Made by a program: the position numbers and the translations under genes
Notes under the pieces: generated by a model
The model's database searches: none
The model's input: only the letters and a program-made list of their open reading frames with translations
Told to the model about the DNA's origin: nothing
Source of the DNA: JBDNJM01 sp041687755
GTDB taxonomy: Bacteria > Planctomycetota > UBA1135 > GCA-002686595
Direction of reading: 5' to 3'
Assembly: GCA_041687755.1 (NCBI GenBank)
Contig: JBDNJM010000034.1
Coordinates: 1 to 64,000 of the forward strand
Length of the DNA: 64,000 bases
In this document: positions 25,507 through 33,574 of the stretch, one piece after another
Numbering within the stretch: position 1 is the first letter of the stretch
Layout: each line of letters starts with the position of its first letter

Positions 25507-26710
25507 GGGACACACCTTCAGAACACGCCTCGTGATTCCGCACCTCCACACCCCGCGATCCGGCGTCAGCCTCGCGACCGGCCAGCTCCAGCACAAGCCG
25601 CGCGACGCGCTGCGCGCCACGCCCGTCCTCGGCCGCGGCCAACGCGGACCGCATGCGCTCACGCTCGGCCGCGCCGCGCTCACCCGCCAGCTCAACGAGG
25701 CCCGGGACAGTCGCTGCACCCAAGTCCGCCTCGCTCACGATGCGCACGCCCTCGCCCAACGCCCGCGCGTTCAGCCGCTGATGTCCATCCTTGTGGTGCG
25801 GGTACGGCACGACGACCGTCGGCACGCGCAGCGCCGCCAGCTCCGCCAACGTCGAGGCCCCACCGCGCGCCAGCACGAGCCGGCTCGCGCGCAGCACACC
25901 CGGCACGTCGTCCAAGAACTCGACGGCCTCGACCGCGCCAGCGATCCGCGCGGCCCCCTCATCGAGCCGCCCAGGCCCCGTCTGGTGCAGCACCGCCAGT
26001 CCGCCCGCAGCCAGGTCCGGCGCGTGCTCGGCCACGAAGCGGTTGACCCCCAGCGCGCCCTGGCTGCCGCCCAGCACGCACAGCAGCGGGCGCGCGGGGT
26101 CGAATTTGTAGCCGCGCGCGCCATCGGCGCTCTCGGCGCTCGCGTCCGGCGCGAAGCGTGGCCCCAGCGGTGCGCCGGTCACGACGTGTCGGCCGCCGAG
26201 CTCACCGTCGGGAACGCTCGAGGCCCTGGCGTGCGCCACCCGATCTGCGATGCGCCCGAGCCGCCGCGTTGCCGCGCCAGCCACGGCATTCACTTCCAGC
26301 AGCAGCGTAGGAAGCCCAAGGCTCTTCGCCGCCAACACCACCGGCGCGCTCACAAACCCGCCGAGGCCGATCACGACGTCGACACGCGCGGCCGCCAGCG
26401 CCGCCCGCGCACGCCAGATCGCCGCCGGCAGGCGCGTGACGAGCCCCGCCTTCGTCGGCGCTCCGCCACCTGCGGGCTCAAGGCGCAGAACCCGCCGCTC
26501 GATCGACACCCCGGGGAGCCGTCCCGGCGCCTCCCGCAACACACGCTCCTCGATCGCGCGCCCGGCACCGAACCAAACGACCGATTCGGGGCCCGCGCCA
26601 AGCTCGCTCAAGGCCTCGAGCAGATGCAGGCCCGGCACCACGTGCCCCCCGGTGCCGCCTCCTGCCAGGGCCAGCCGCAGGGGCGGAGAATCGTGCTCAG
26701 ATGCGCTCAC
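25496..26710 (-). CDS. murG: Lipid II synthase, UDP-GlcNAc transferase
   Basis: 404 residues from GTG 26710, preceded by a G-rich stretch; the frame is open to 26824 through a repeated region. MurG transfers GlcNAc to lipid I at the inner face of the membrane. Clear motifs are the N-terminal GGGTGGHVVPGLHLLEAL, GLGGFVSAPVVLAA, LGGSQGALGVNRF and ARGGASTLAELAALRVPTVVVPYPHHKDGHQ. The protein is about 45 residues longer than E. coli MurG, mostly at the C-terminus and in small insertions. Confidence 0.95.
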   Translation of the reverse strand: MSASEHDSPPLRLALAGGGTGGHVVPGLHLLEALSELGAGPESVVWFGAGRAIEERVLREAPGRLPGVSIERRVLRLEPAGGGAPTKAGLVTRLPAAIWRARAALAAARVDVVIGLGGFVSAPVVLAAKSLGLPTLLLEVNAVAGAATRRLGRIADRVAHARASSVPDGELGGRHVVTGAPLGPRFAPDASAESADGARGYKFDPARPLLCVLGGSQGALGVNRFVAEHAPDLAAGGLAVLHQTGPGRLDEGAARIAGAVEAVEFLDDVPGVLRASRLVLARGGASTLAELAALRVPTVVVPYPHHKDGHQRLNARALGEGVRIVSEADLGAATVPGLVELAGERGAAERERMRSALAAAEDGRGAQRVARLVLELAGREADAGSRGVEVRNHEACSEGVSRGI

Positions 26711-26782
26711 CCCGCCAGTCTCGCACCCCGGCGGGGTTCGGATCCAGCAGCACCCCCCCAAACGCTCGGCATCTGCCACTGG

Positions 26783-26816
26783 GGGAACGATACGGTGCCG
26801 GGAACGATACGGTGCC
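26783..26816. repeat. Two perfect 17-bp direct repeats ahead of murG
   Basis: Units at 26783-26799 and 26800-26816 are identical (GGGAACGATACGGTGCC). They are followed at once by AGGCAC, so the second unit also forms the near-palindrome GTGCC-A-GGCAC. They lie between the small membrane ORF and the murG start. Confidence 0.85.
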
Positions 26817-26830
26817 AGGCACAAAGTCGC

Positions 26831-27094
26831 TCACCGCTCGGCCGCGCTGGCGAGCTGCACCACCGGCCCTTCGACCTCCACCGCGATGGCATCCGGCACG
26901 GTCCCGGACCCCGCCCCCGCGATGTCCTGGAGAGCTCCCTCCGCGCTCGGATACGGCCCGCGCAGCAGGCACTCGAGGCTCATCGCCGCACGACTCCCCT
27001 CCAGGCCCAGCACGAGGACACAGCCGCCCAAGAACAGAGCGTGAAGGGTGAAGGAGAGTCGGCGTCGCATGGCTTCGTTTCGGTTCGGGGTCAC
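26831..27094 (-). CDS. Small putative membrane protein inside the dcw cluster
   Basis: An 87-residue ORF starting at GTG 27094 with a GAGG about 10 bases upstream; ATG 27070 is an alternative start (79 residues). A single hydrophobic segment (FTLHALFLGGCVLVLG) follows a basic N-terminus. The remaining 50 residues are neutral to acidic with no known motif. It lies between the LysM gene (37-bp gap) and murG in the same direction, so expression with the cluster is likely. No homology is recognised, and it could be a spurious frame. Its position where divisome accessory genes occur makes it worth keeping. Confidence 0.45.
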   Translation of the reverse strand: MTPNRNEAMRRRLSFTLHALFLGGCVLVLGLEGSRAAMSLECLLRGPYPSAEGALQDIAGAGSGTVPDAIAVEVEGPVVQLASAAER

Positions 27095-27131
27095 GCCGCA
27101 GGCACCTCGGGATGCCCGCAGCGCAGGTCGT

Positions 27132-28175
27132 TCAGCGCACGCGGTTGCCGGTGGTCTCTGCCGCCGGCTGCTCCGAACTCGGGAGCGGTGCCGCCGCGCC
27201 GCTCGGCAGCAGGATCAGCGTGCCCTCGAGGATGCGGTCGGGGTTTAGCGTCGGGTTCACGGCTAGGATCTCCGTGTAGCGGTTGCCGTCGCCGAGCTGC
27301 TGCGCTGCGATCTTCCACAGGCTGTCGCCGCTGCGAACGCGGTAGTTGTTGCCGGTGGCTGCGGCCTCGGGCTCCGGCGCAGGCTGGACCGGCTGCGGCT
27401 CGTCGGCGGCTGCCGTGCCCGCGCTGAGGGCTCCCCAGCGCAGCTGCGCGTCCCGCACGGCCTTCTGGCTCGGAAGCATCAGCTTCTGGCCCTCGCGGAT
27501 CATGTCCAGGCCTCCGGGGTTGACCGCCTCGATCAACGCGAGCGCCTTGACCGTCCCGTACAGGTTCTGAGCGATCTGCCCGGCCGTGTCGCCGGACTTG
27601 ACGGTGTAAGTCTCCGCGCTGGGCGCCGTCGGCGTCTGGACGGTGCTCGAAAGCAGCTCCTCCGCCTCGCGACGCTCAGCCGCATTCCGCTCGCGCTCGG
27701 CGTCCGCCCTCTGCTTCGCGAGCAGCGCGGTGGTCACCTGGCGCTGCCGGAGGGCCGTGTTCTGGTCGTTGCGCTCCGCGTCCTCGGCCCAGTCATCGGC
27801 CTGGTCGCTCGCCTTCAGGTCCGCCTGGCTGCGACGCCGGGCGTCCTGGGCGGGATCGGGAGCGCCCGCGAGCGGGGCGCTCGCGCCCAGGGCGCGTTCG
27901 GGCCTCGATGAATTCGATCGTCGATTGGCTCCGGTCACGCCGAGGCCAGCGGTTTGGACCCCAGCATTTCGAGAATCCGCGCCCCCCTTGGCGCCGCGCT
28001 TCGTAGGCGTGCTCGAGAGCGACGACCCGTCTCCGGTCGGGGCCTCCGGCCCGCGCACGACCGCGACACCCGCGCGGTCCTCGGGCGCACCCTCTGCGTC
28101 CCACATCGCGAAGGCGACGGCGGAAACGACGAGGAACAGCAGCGTGATGAGTCCGTAACGTTCGATGGGTTGCAT
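27132..28175 (-). CDS. Membrane-anchored protein with two LysM domains
   Basis: A 347-residue protein with an N-terminal membrane helix (about residues 8-25), a long low-complexity and charged coiled region, and two LysM domains: YTVKSGDTAGQIAQNLYG with LMLPS (about 190-235), and YRVRSGDSLWKIAAQQLGDG with LILLPS (about 275-325). LysM binds N-acetylglucosamine polymers such as peptidoglycan. It follows ftsW with a 155-bp gap and precedes murG. In many dcw clusters this span holds murD, ftsW and murG only. Its position suggests a wall-binding scaffold for division or growth; that is inference. Confidence 0.85.
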   Translation of the reverse strand: MQPIERYGLITLLFLVVSAVAFAMWDAEGAPEDRAGVAVVRGPEAPTGDGSSLSSTPTKRGAKGGADSRNAGVQTAGLGVTGANRRSNSSRPERALGASAPLAGAPDPAQDARRRSQADLKASDQADDWAEDAERNDQNTALRQRQVTTALLAKQRADAERERNAAERREAEELLSSTVQTPTAPSAETYTVKSGDTAGQIAQNLYGTVKALALIEAVNPGGLDMIREGQKLMLPSQKAVRDAQLRWGALSAGTAAADEPQPVQPAPEPEAAATGNNYRVRSGDSLWKIAAQQLGDGNRYTEILAVNPTLNPDRILEGTLILLPSGAAAPLPSSEQPAAETTGNRVR

Positions 28176-28330
28176 GGTGTCACTCCGGAAGAAGCGGTGA
28201 AACGGGGCTGCGGGGCGGCAGCGGGGAACGGGTCTTGGCGTCGGCAGAGTCCGCCGACGGGCCAGAAAGCAGGGAAGAGAGGGCTGAGAACGGCGCGGGC
28301 ACGGTGTTCATGCCCCCCCGATAGAAGAGT

Positions 28331-29527
28331 TCATGCCCCCTCCGGGGGCGGGTCCTCGAGAGCCGAGGATTGGCGCGCCGCACCGATCGCTAGCCCCAGC
28401 GCGAGGCAGGAGACGATCGCCGAGGTGCCGCCGTCGGACAGAAAGGGGAGCGTCATCCCCTTCGGCGGGAACAGGCCGCTGACCGATCCGATGTGAACCA
28501 ACGCCTGGGCGGCGACAGAAACACACAGGCCGAAGGCAGCAGTCGCCTCGAAGCGCCCCGGAATACTGAGAACCATCCGGAACGAAAACCAGAACAGAGC
28601 GCAGAACGCGACCAAAACCAGCGCCATGCCGAAGGCGCCGAACTCCTCGGCCACGAGGCTGAACACGAAGTCCGAGTCCATGTAGCTGAACCCGCGGTTG
28701 CGCAACTCGCCGCCGGCGAAGCCCGCGCCGAGCGAGCCGGAGCTGGAGATCGCGCCCATGCCCTCGACGACCTGCTCGTTGTAGGAGTCCCCGATCCACA
28801 TCTCGATGCGGCCGCGGCTGTACGTGTCGGCGGCGTTGGCGATCACCATGGCGGCGGCGACAAGCGCGAAGAACGGCATCGCCACCCGGCTGGAGTCCAC
28901 GCCCCCCACCCACATCGTGGCCGCCGCGCACAAGAACAGGACACAGGCCCCGCCCTTGTCCGGCTCGGCCCAGACAAGGCCGGCAAACAGCAGCGTCGGC
29001 AGGAACATGCGCAGCACCCCGCCCAGCTCGTTGACGCGCGGCCCCAGCCGAATGCTGTACCAGGCGACCCACAGGATCAGGGAGACCCGCGCGAACTCCG
29101 ACGGCTGGACCGAGAGGCCGATCTGCAGCCAGCGGTTGGACCCGTTGGCTCCTGAGCCGATCACGGGCGCCCAGACCAACAACAGGGCCAGGACCGACAG
29201 GCTCATCGCCAGGGGCAGGAAGCGCTCCAGGCGCTTGATCCCCGTGCGCACGGCCAGCAGCAGCACCGCCAGGGCCAGGATGCGGTCGCGGACCTCGGAC
29301 AGGAAATCGGCCTTGAACTCGGCCGGCTCCAAGACCGTCGCGGCGTGGCCGGCCTGCAGCAGCAGCCCGAAGCCCAGCAGCGCCAGGACCAGACCGAACA
29401 GGATATTGGCCGGGCCCTCGGCGTCGCGCCGGGACAGGCGCTCAAGCAGCCCTGTGAAGTGCAGCTGGGTCAACCCCGACTCCGGGCGGGGGTCGCGGAT
29501 GGCCCGCGGTCCTGCGACGCGCACCAT
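28331..29527 (-). CDS. ftsW: SEDS-family peptidoglycan glycosyltransferase
   Basis: A 398-residue polytopic protein with about ten hydrophobic segments and SEDS motifs (NGSNRWLQIGLSVQPSEFARV, EPDKGGACVLF, FLSDGGTSAIVSC). It polymerises glycan strands from lipid II together with a class B PBP. An ATG at 29527 overlaps the mraY stop by one base. It is called FtsW rather than RodA because of its place between mraY and murG and the ftsI-type gene upstream. In organisms without FtsZ the division role is not assured. Bases 28176-28330 downstream hold no convincing gene. Confidence 0.92.
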   Translation of the reverse strand: MVRVAGPRAIRDPRPESGLTQLHFTGLLERLSRRDAEGPANILFGLVLALLGFGLLLQAGHAATVLEPAEFKADFLSEVRDRILALAVLLLAVRTGIKRLERFLPLAMSLSVLALLLVWAPVIGSGANGSNRWLQIGLSVQPSEFARVSLILWVAWYSIRLGPRVNELGGVLRMFLPTLLFAGLVWAEPDKGGACVLFLCAAATMWVGGVDSSRVAMPFFALVAAAMVIANAADTYSRGRIEMWIGDSYNEQVVEGMGAISSSGSLGAGFAGGELRNRGFSYMDSDFVFSLVAEEFGAFGMALVLVAFCALFWFSFRMVLSIPGRFEATAAFGLCVSVAAQALVHIGSVSGLFPPKGMTLPFLSDGGTSAIVSCLALGLAIGAARQSSALEDPPPEGA

Positions 29528-30675
29528 CAGCGCACCTTCAGAAGGGCCAGGCTGCTAAGGGCGGCCACCGCGGCGACGATCCAGAAGCGCATCACGACCG
29601 TGACCTCGTGCCAGCCCTTGGCCCGGCGCACGAACACGCCCCCGTAGAGCTGTAGCCCGTGGTGGATCGGCGCGCACGTGAACAGCCGGCTGCCCTTCGT
29701 TCGGCGGAAGTAGAAGGTCTGCAGCCAGCTCGTGCCCAGGCCCACGACCAGCGGAAAGGCAATCAGCGGCAGCACTAGCTCCTGCTTGGAAATCACGGCC
29801 ATCCAGGCCAACAGCCCGCCCAGCGGAAGCGAGCCCGAGTCGCCCATGAAAACCTTGGCCGGGAACGCGTTGAACCACAGGAAGCCCAGGCAGGCGCCGC
29901 ACAGGCTCCCGCCCACCACCGCCATCTGACCGGCGGCCGGCACGTGCGGCAGGCTCAGGTAGGCGGTCCAGTCCGCGCGGCCGGTCACGTAGCAGAACAG
30001 CGTCAGCGCCAGCCCGGAGATCAGGATGCAGCCGGCGGCGAGCCCGTCGAGCCCGTCGGTGATGTTGGCGGCGTTCGCGGTGCCCACGACCACGAACCAC
30101 TCGAACAACAGAAACAGGCCCACGCCGAACAGCCCAAGTCCACCGAAGTTAAGCACCAAGTCTTTGAACAGGGGCGGGTGCAGCGCGAGGATCGCGTCGG
30201 AGCCCGTCAGGGCGGCGAAATGCGCGAGCGCCAGCAGCACCCCGAGCGTCACGACCGTCAGGCCGATCATTTTTGCGCGCCGCGGCAGGCCGCGCGAGCC
30301 CGGCACGGTCAGCTTGGACCAGTCGTCGACGAAGCCCACGGCCGCGATGCCCGCCGTCAGAACGACGGCCAGAACCACGGGCATGGAGGTCATGTCGGCC
30401 CACAGCAGCACCGACACGAGCAGCGATGCGATCAGGAAGCTTCCGCCCATCGTCGGCGTCTTGTCCTTGCCACCGGCGCGGCTGACCTCGGCCAGGTCGG
30501 CCGAGCCGCTGGTCTCGACGTTGTCGCTGACGCTCTTGGACTTCAGCCAGCGGATCGCCGGTACGCCGAGGAGCAGCGCCAGGGCGAAGCCCGTCAGGGT
30601 CGCCATCGCCATGCGGAACGAGAGGTACTCGAACAGGGCCAGGCCGGTCAGTTCGCGAAGCAGGTCAGCGAGCAT
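29527..30675 (-). CDS. mraY: Phospho-MurNAc-pentapeptide transferase
   Basis: A 382-residue polytopic membrane enzyme that moves phospho-MurNAc-pentapeptide to undecaprenyl phosphate to make lipid I. Motifs seen are GKDKTPTMGG, FVDDWSKL (Asp pair), NAANITDGLDGLAAG, FMGDSGSLPLGG, and the C-terminal HHGLQLYG. The start overlaps the murF stop and the stop overlaps the ftsW start, each by one base. The length is slightly above the usual 360. Confidence 0.95.
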   Translation of the reverse strand: MLADLLRELTGLALFEYLSFRMAMATLTGFALALLLGVPAIRWLKSKSVSDNVETSGSADLAEVSRAGGKDKTPTMGGSFLIASLLVSVLLWADMTSMPVVLAVVLTAGIAAVGFVDDWSKLTVPGSRGLPRRAKMIGLTVVTLGVLLALAHFAALTGSDAILALHPPLFKDLVLNFGGLGLFGVGLFLLFEWFVVVGTANAANITDGLDGLAAGCILISGLALTLFCYVTGRADWTAYLSLPHVPAAGQMAVVGGSLCGACLGFLWFNAFPAKVFMGDSGSLPLGGLLAWMAVISKQELVLPLIAFPLVVGLGTSWLQTFYFRRTKGSRLFTCAPIHHGLQLYGGVFVRRAKGWHEVTVVMRFWIVAAVAALSSLALLKVR

Positions 30676-32072
30676 CAGGCCACCTCCCGCGGGCCACGCT
30701 CGGCGACCAGCTGCTGCACGACGCGCTCCAGCTCGAGCGCGCGACTACCCTTGATCAACACGACGTCGCCATCGCGCACGAGGCCCGGCACTGCCTCAAC
30801 GGCCGCGCGCGTCGTCTCCAGGTGCACGACGCGCTCTGGATCGAGTCCAGACTCTAGGGCCCCGGCAGCGGCCGCCCGCGCCAGTTCCCCCACCACAATC
30901 ATTAGCCCGAGCCCGCTGCGCGCCGCCTCGACGCCGACCTGGTGGTGCAGCTCGGCCGCGCGCGGGCCCAGCTCCAGCATGTCGCCCAGCACCAGCACGC
31001 GTCGCTCGAAGCCGTGCATGCCCGACAGCACCCGCACCGCGGCCGTGACCGAGTCGGGGTTCGCGTTGTACGTGTCGTCGAACAGGGTGAGTCCGGACAG
31101 GTCGTGGCGCTCCATGCGCCGGCTGCTGCCGACCAGGCCTGCGATTCGCGGCAGCAGGTCCTGCAGCGGCACGCCAAGCCCGCGCGCGGTCGCCAATACG
31201 GCCAGCAGGTTCGCCACCGAGTGCGTCCCCGGCAGCCCGAGCGTGATCTCGGCGCCGTCGACGCGGAAGCTGGTCCCACAGCCGTGGAACAGAAGATCGC
31301 TGGCCTGCAGGCTACCTTCCCCGTTCAGCCCAAAATCAATCACGCGCGCCGAGGTCGCGTCGCGCATCACGCTGGCGAAGCGGTCGTCGGCGTTGACCAC
31401 GACGAAGCCCGCGGCCGGCACGGCGCGCGGCAGCTCCGCCTTCTCCGCGGCCACGCCCTCGATGGAGCCCAGCCCCTCCAGGTGCGAGGAACCGACGTTC
31501 GTCACGATCGCGCAGGTCGGCTGGGCGATGCGGCACAGCGCGGCGATTTCGCCCGCGCCCGAGGTGCCGATCTCGCAGATCAGCAGCTCCGTGGACTCGT
31601 CGGCGAGCAGGATCGTGAGCGGCACGCCCACCTGGTTGTTGAACGATCTCGGACTGGCGACGACGCGCATCGAGCCCGAGAACAGTTCCTCCGCGATGTT
31701 CTTGGTCGAGGTCTTTCCGCAGGACCCGGTGATGCCGAGAACCGGGCAGGACAGGCGCGAGCGGTGCCAGGCCGCCAGGTCGCTGAGCGCCCGAGCGGGG
31801 TCCTCGTGCAGCAGGATCGGAACGCTGGCGTCAATGCCTTTGGCGGTGGCTTCGTCGGACAGCAGCATCGCTGCCGCGCCCTGCTCCGCCGCCGCTGCGC
31901 CGAAGGCGTCCGCCTGGAAGTTGGGGCCGGAGAGCGCCACGAACAGGCTGCCGGCCTCGAAGGCGCGCGTGTCGGTGCAGACGCCGTGGAACTCCAGGTC
32001 GGAGCGGTCCTCGCCCGTGAGGAAGCGCGCGTTGGTCGCGGCGACCAGCTGCAGAAGAGTCGCGCGGATCAT
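30675..32072 (-). CDS. murF: UDP-MurNAc-tripeptide--D-Ala-D-Ala ligase
   Basis: A 465-residue Mur ligase. P-loop GSCGKTSTKN, EIGTSGAGEIA and TNVGSSHLEGLGS in the central domain, then DDTYNANPDSV and VLGDMLELG, which are specific to MurF. It adds D-Ala-D-Ala to the UDP-MurNAc-tripeptide. An ATGA overlap links it to murE, and a one-base overlap links it to mraY. murD, which would normally follow mraY, is absent here. Confidence 0.95.
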   Translation of the reverse strand: MIRATLLQLVAATNARFLTGEDRSDLEFHGVCTDTRAFEAGSLFVALSGPNFQADAFGAAAAEQGAAAMLLSDEATAKGIDASVPILLHEDPARALSDLAAWHRSRLSCPVLGITGSCGKTSTKNIAEELFSGSMRVVASPRSFNNQVGVPLTILLADESTELLICEIGTSGAGEIAALCRIAQPTCAIVTNVGSSHLEGLGSIEGVAAEKAELPRAVPAAGFVVVNADDRFASVMRDATSARVIDFGLNGEGSLQASDLLFHGCGTSFRVDGAEITLGLPGTHSVANLLAVLATARGLGVPLQDLLPRIAGLVGSSRRMERHDLSGLTLFDDTYNANPDSVTAAVRVLSGMHGFERRVLVLGDMLELGPRAAELHHQVGVEAARSGLGLMIVVGELARAAAAGALESGLDPERVVHLETTRAAVEAVPGLVRDGDVVLIKGSRALELERVVQQLVAERGPREVA

Positions 32073-33574
32073 GCGCAGGCCTCCCGGGCGACCGACACAT
32101 CGGAGAACGGCAGGCGCTGGTCCCCTACGAGCTGGTAGGGCTCGTGGCCCTTGCCGGCGATCAGCACCACATCCCCGGGTTCGGCGAGTTCGACCGCGCG
32201 TCGAATGGCCGCGGCGCGGTCCAGCTCGATCTCGTAGCGGAACTCACGCGCGCCCTGCCAGAGGCCGGGCTCCACGTCGGCCGCGATGGTCTGCGGATCC
32301 TCCGTGCGCGGGTTGTCGTTGGTCAGTATGGCGAGGTCGGCGCGGTCAGCAACGGCACGGCCCATCTCGGGACGCTTGCCGGCATCGCGGTCGCCGCCGC
32401 AGCCGAACACGACGATCAGGCGCCCGGTACCGACGCTGGCGAGCTCGACCCGCAGCGAGTCTAGCACCTGGGCCAGGGCGTCCGGCGTGTGGGCGTAGTC
32501 GATCAACACCCTGAACTTCGAGTCGGGTGCATGGGCCGGCTCCAGCCGACCCTGTGGAAGGGAGGCGGCAGCGAACCCGGACCGCAGCGCGGTCGGGTCC
32601 GCTCCCAAGCACAGCACGGCTGCAAGTGCAGCCAACGCGTTCTCCAAGTTGTGGCGGCCCGTGAGGGGAAGTCTTAAATGTTCCCAGGAGATCCCCATCC
32701 CGCAGAGGAACGAAAGTAAACCCCCAGGGACCACTTCAACGTGGGAGGCGTTCAAGTCCGCGCGGGACTCGATGCCGTAAGTTACGACCCGGGCGCCGCG
32801 CTCGGCGGCCACCCCGGTCAGTTCGGATGCGAAGGCATTGTCAGCGGGCAGCACGGCAAAGCTGCCGGGCTCCAGCATCTCGAACAACCGGCGCTTCGCG
32901 GCCGCGTAGGCCTCGAAGCTGCCGTGGTAGTCGAGATGATCGCGAGTCAGGTTGGTCAGCACCGCAACGCGCACGCGCAGCCCCGCGAGGCGCTCCTGGT
33001 GCAGTCCGTGGGAGCTGGCCTCCAGGGCGCAACTGTCGCCGCCGGCCGCGAGGTGCTGGGCCAGCAAGCGCTGCAGCAGCGCGGCGTCGGGCGTCGTCGT
33101 TAGCGCCGGCAGCTCGGGCGCGCCCGCGATGCGGTTCGAGATGGTCCCGAACACCGCGGGGCGGCGCCCGGCGGTCTCCAGCAGGTGCGCAATCAAGTGC
33201 GCAACCGTGGTCTTGCCGTTCGTGCCGGTGACGGCAATTACGTCCAGCTTATGGCTCGGATCGCCGTGCACGCTCGCGGCCGCCAGCCCAGCAGCGCGAC
33301 GCGCCGCCGGATGGCGCCAAACAGGGAGCCCGATGCGCTCGAGGGCTGCGTGGTGCTCCTCGGGAGCGAGGACCGCCGCCGCTCCGCGCTGGACCGCGTC
33401 CGCGACAAACTCGCGACCGTCGGCGCGCGATCCGGGCAGCGCGGCGAACAGGCTGCCGGCCGCGGCCTCGCCGCTGCGCAGCACGACGTCGGACAGCTCG
33501 CCCGCGTCACCGCTTGGCGCGGGCTGGAGATGGCCACCGAAGCGGTCGACCAGCTGTTGCAGGGTCGGGCTCAT
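32069..33574 (-). CDS. murE: UDP-MurNAc-dipeptide--diamino acid ligase
   Basis: A 501-residue Mur ligase. P-loop GTNGKTTVAH, ALEASSHGLHQERL (carbamylated-Lys region), TNLTRDHLDYHGSFEAY, DYAHTPDALAQVL, and a C-terminal LTNDNPRTEDP. The DNPRTED-type motif is the one that binds meso-diaminopimelate in Gram-negative-type MurE, so the stem peptide probably carries meso-DAP. An ATGA overlap links it to the upstream PBP gene. Confidence 0.95.
   Translation of the reverse strand: MSPTLQQLVDRFGGHLQPAPSGDAGELSDVVLRSGEAAAGSLFAALPGSRADGREFVADAVQRGAAAVLAPEEHHAALERIGLPVWRHPAARRAAGLAAASVHGDPSHKLDVIAVTGTNGKTTVAHLIAHLLETAGRRPAVFGTISNRIAGAPELPALTTTPDAALLQRLLAQHLAAGGDSCALEASSHGLHQERLAGLRVRVAVLTNLTRDHLDYHGSFEAYAAAKRRLFEMLEPGSFAVLPADNAFASELTGVAAERGARVVTYGIESRADLNASHVEVVPGGLLSFLCGMGISWEHLRLPLTGRHNLENALAALAAVLCLGADPTALRSGFAAASLPQGRLEPAHAPDSKFRVLIDYAHTPDALAQVLDSLRVELASVGTGRLIVVFGCGGDRDAGKRPEMGRAVADRADLAILTNDNPRTEDPQTIAADVEPGLWQGAREFRYEIELDRAAAIRRAVELAEPGDVVLIAGKGHEPYQLVGDQRLPFSDVSVAREACA

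Noticed and set aside
28180..28383. Small 67-residue minus frame between the LysM gene and ftsW
   Set aside because: It overlaps the ftsW end, has low-complexity Ser/Pro content, no ribosome site and no family pattern.
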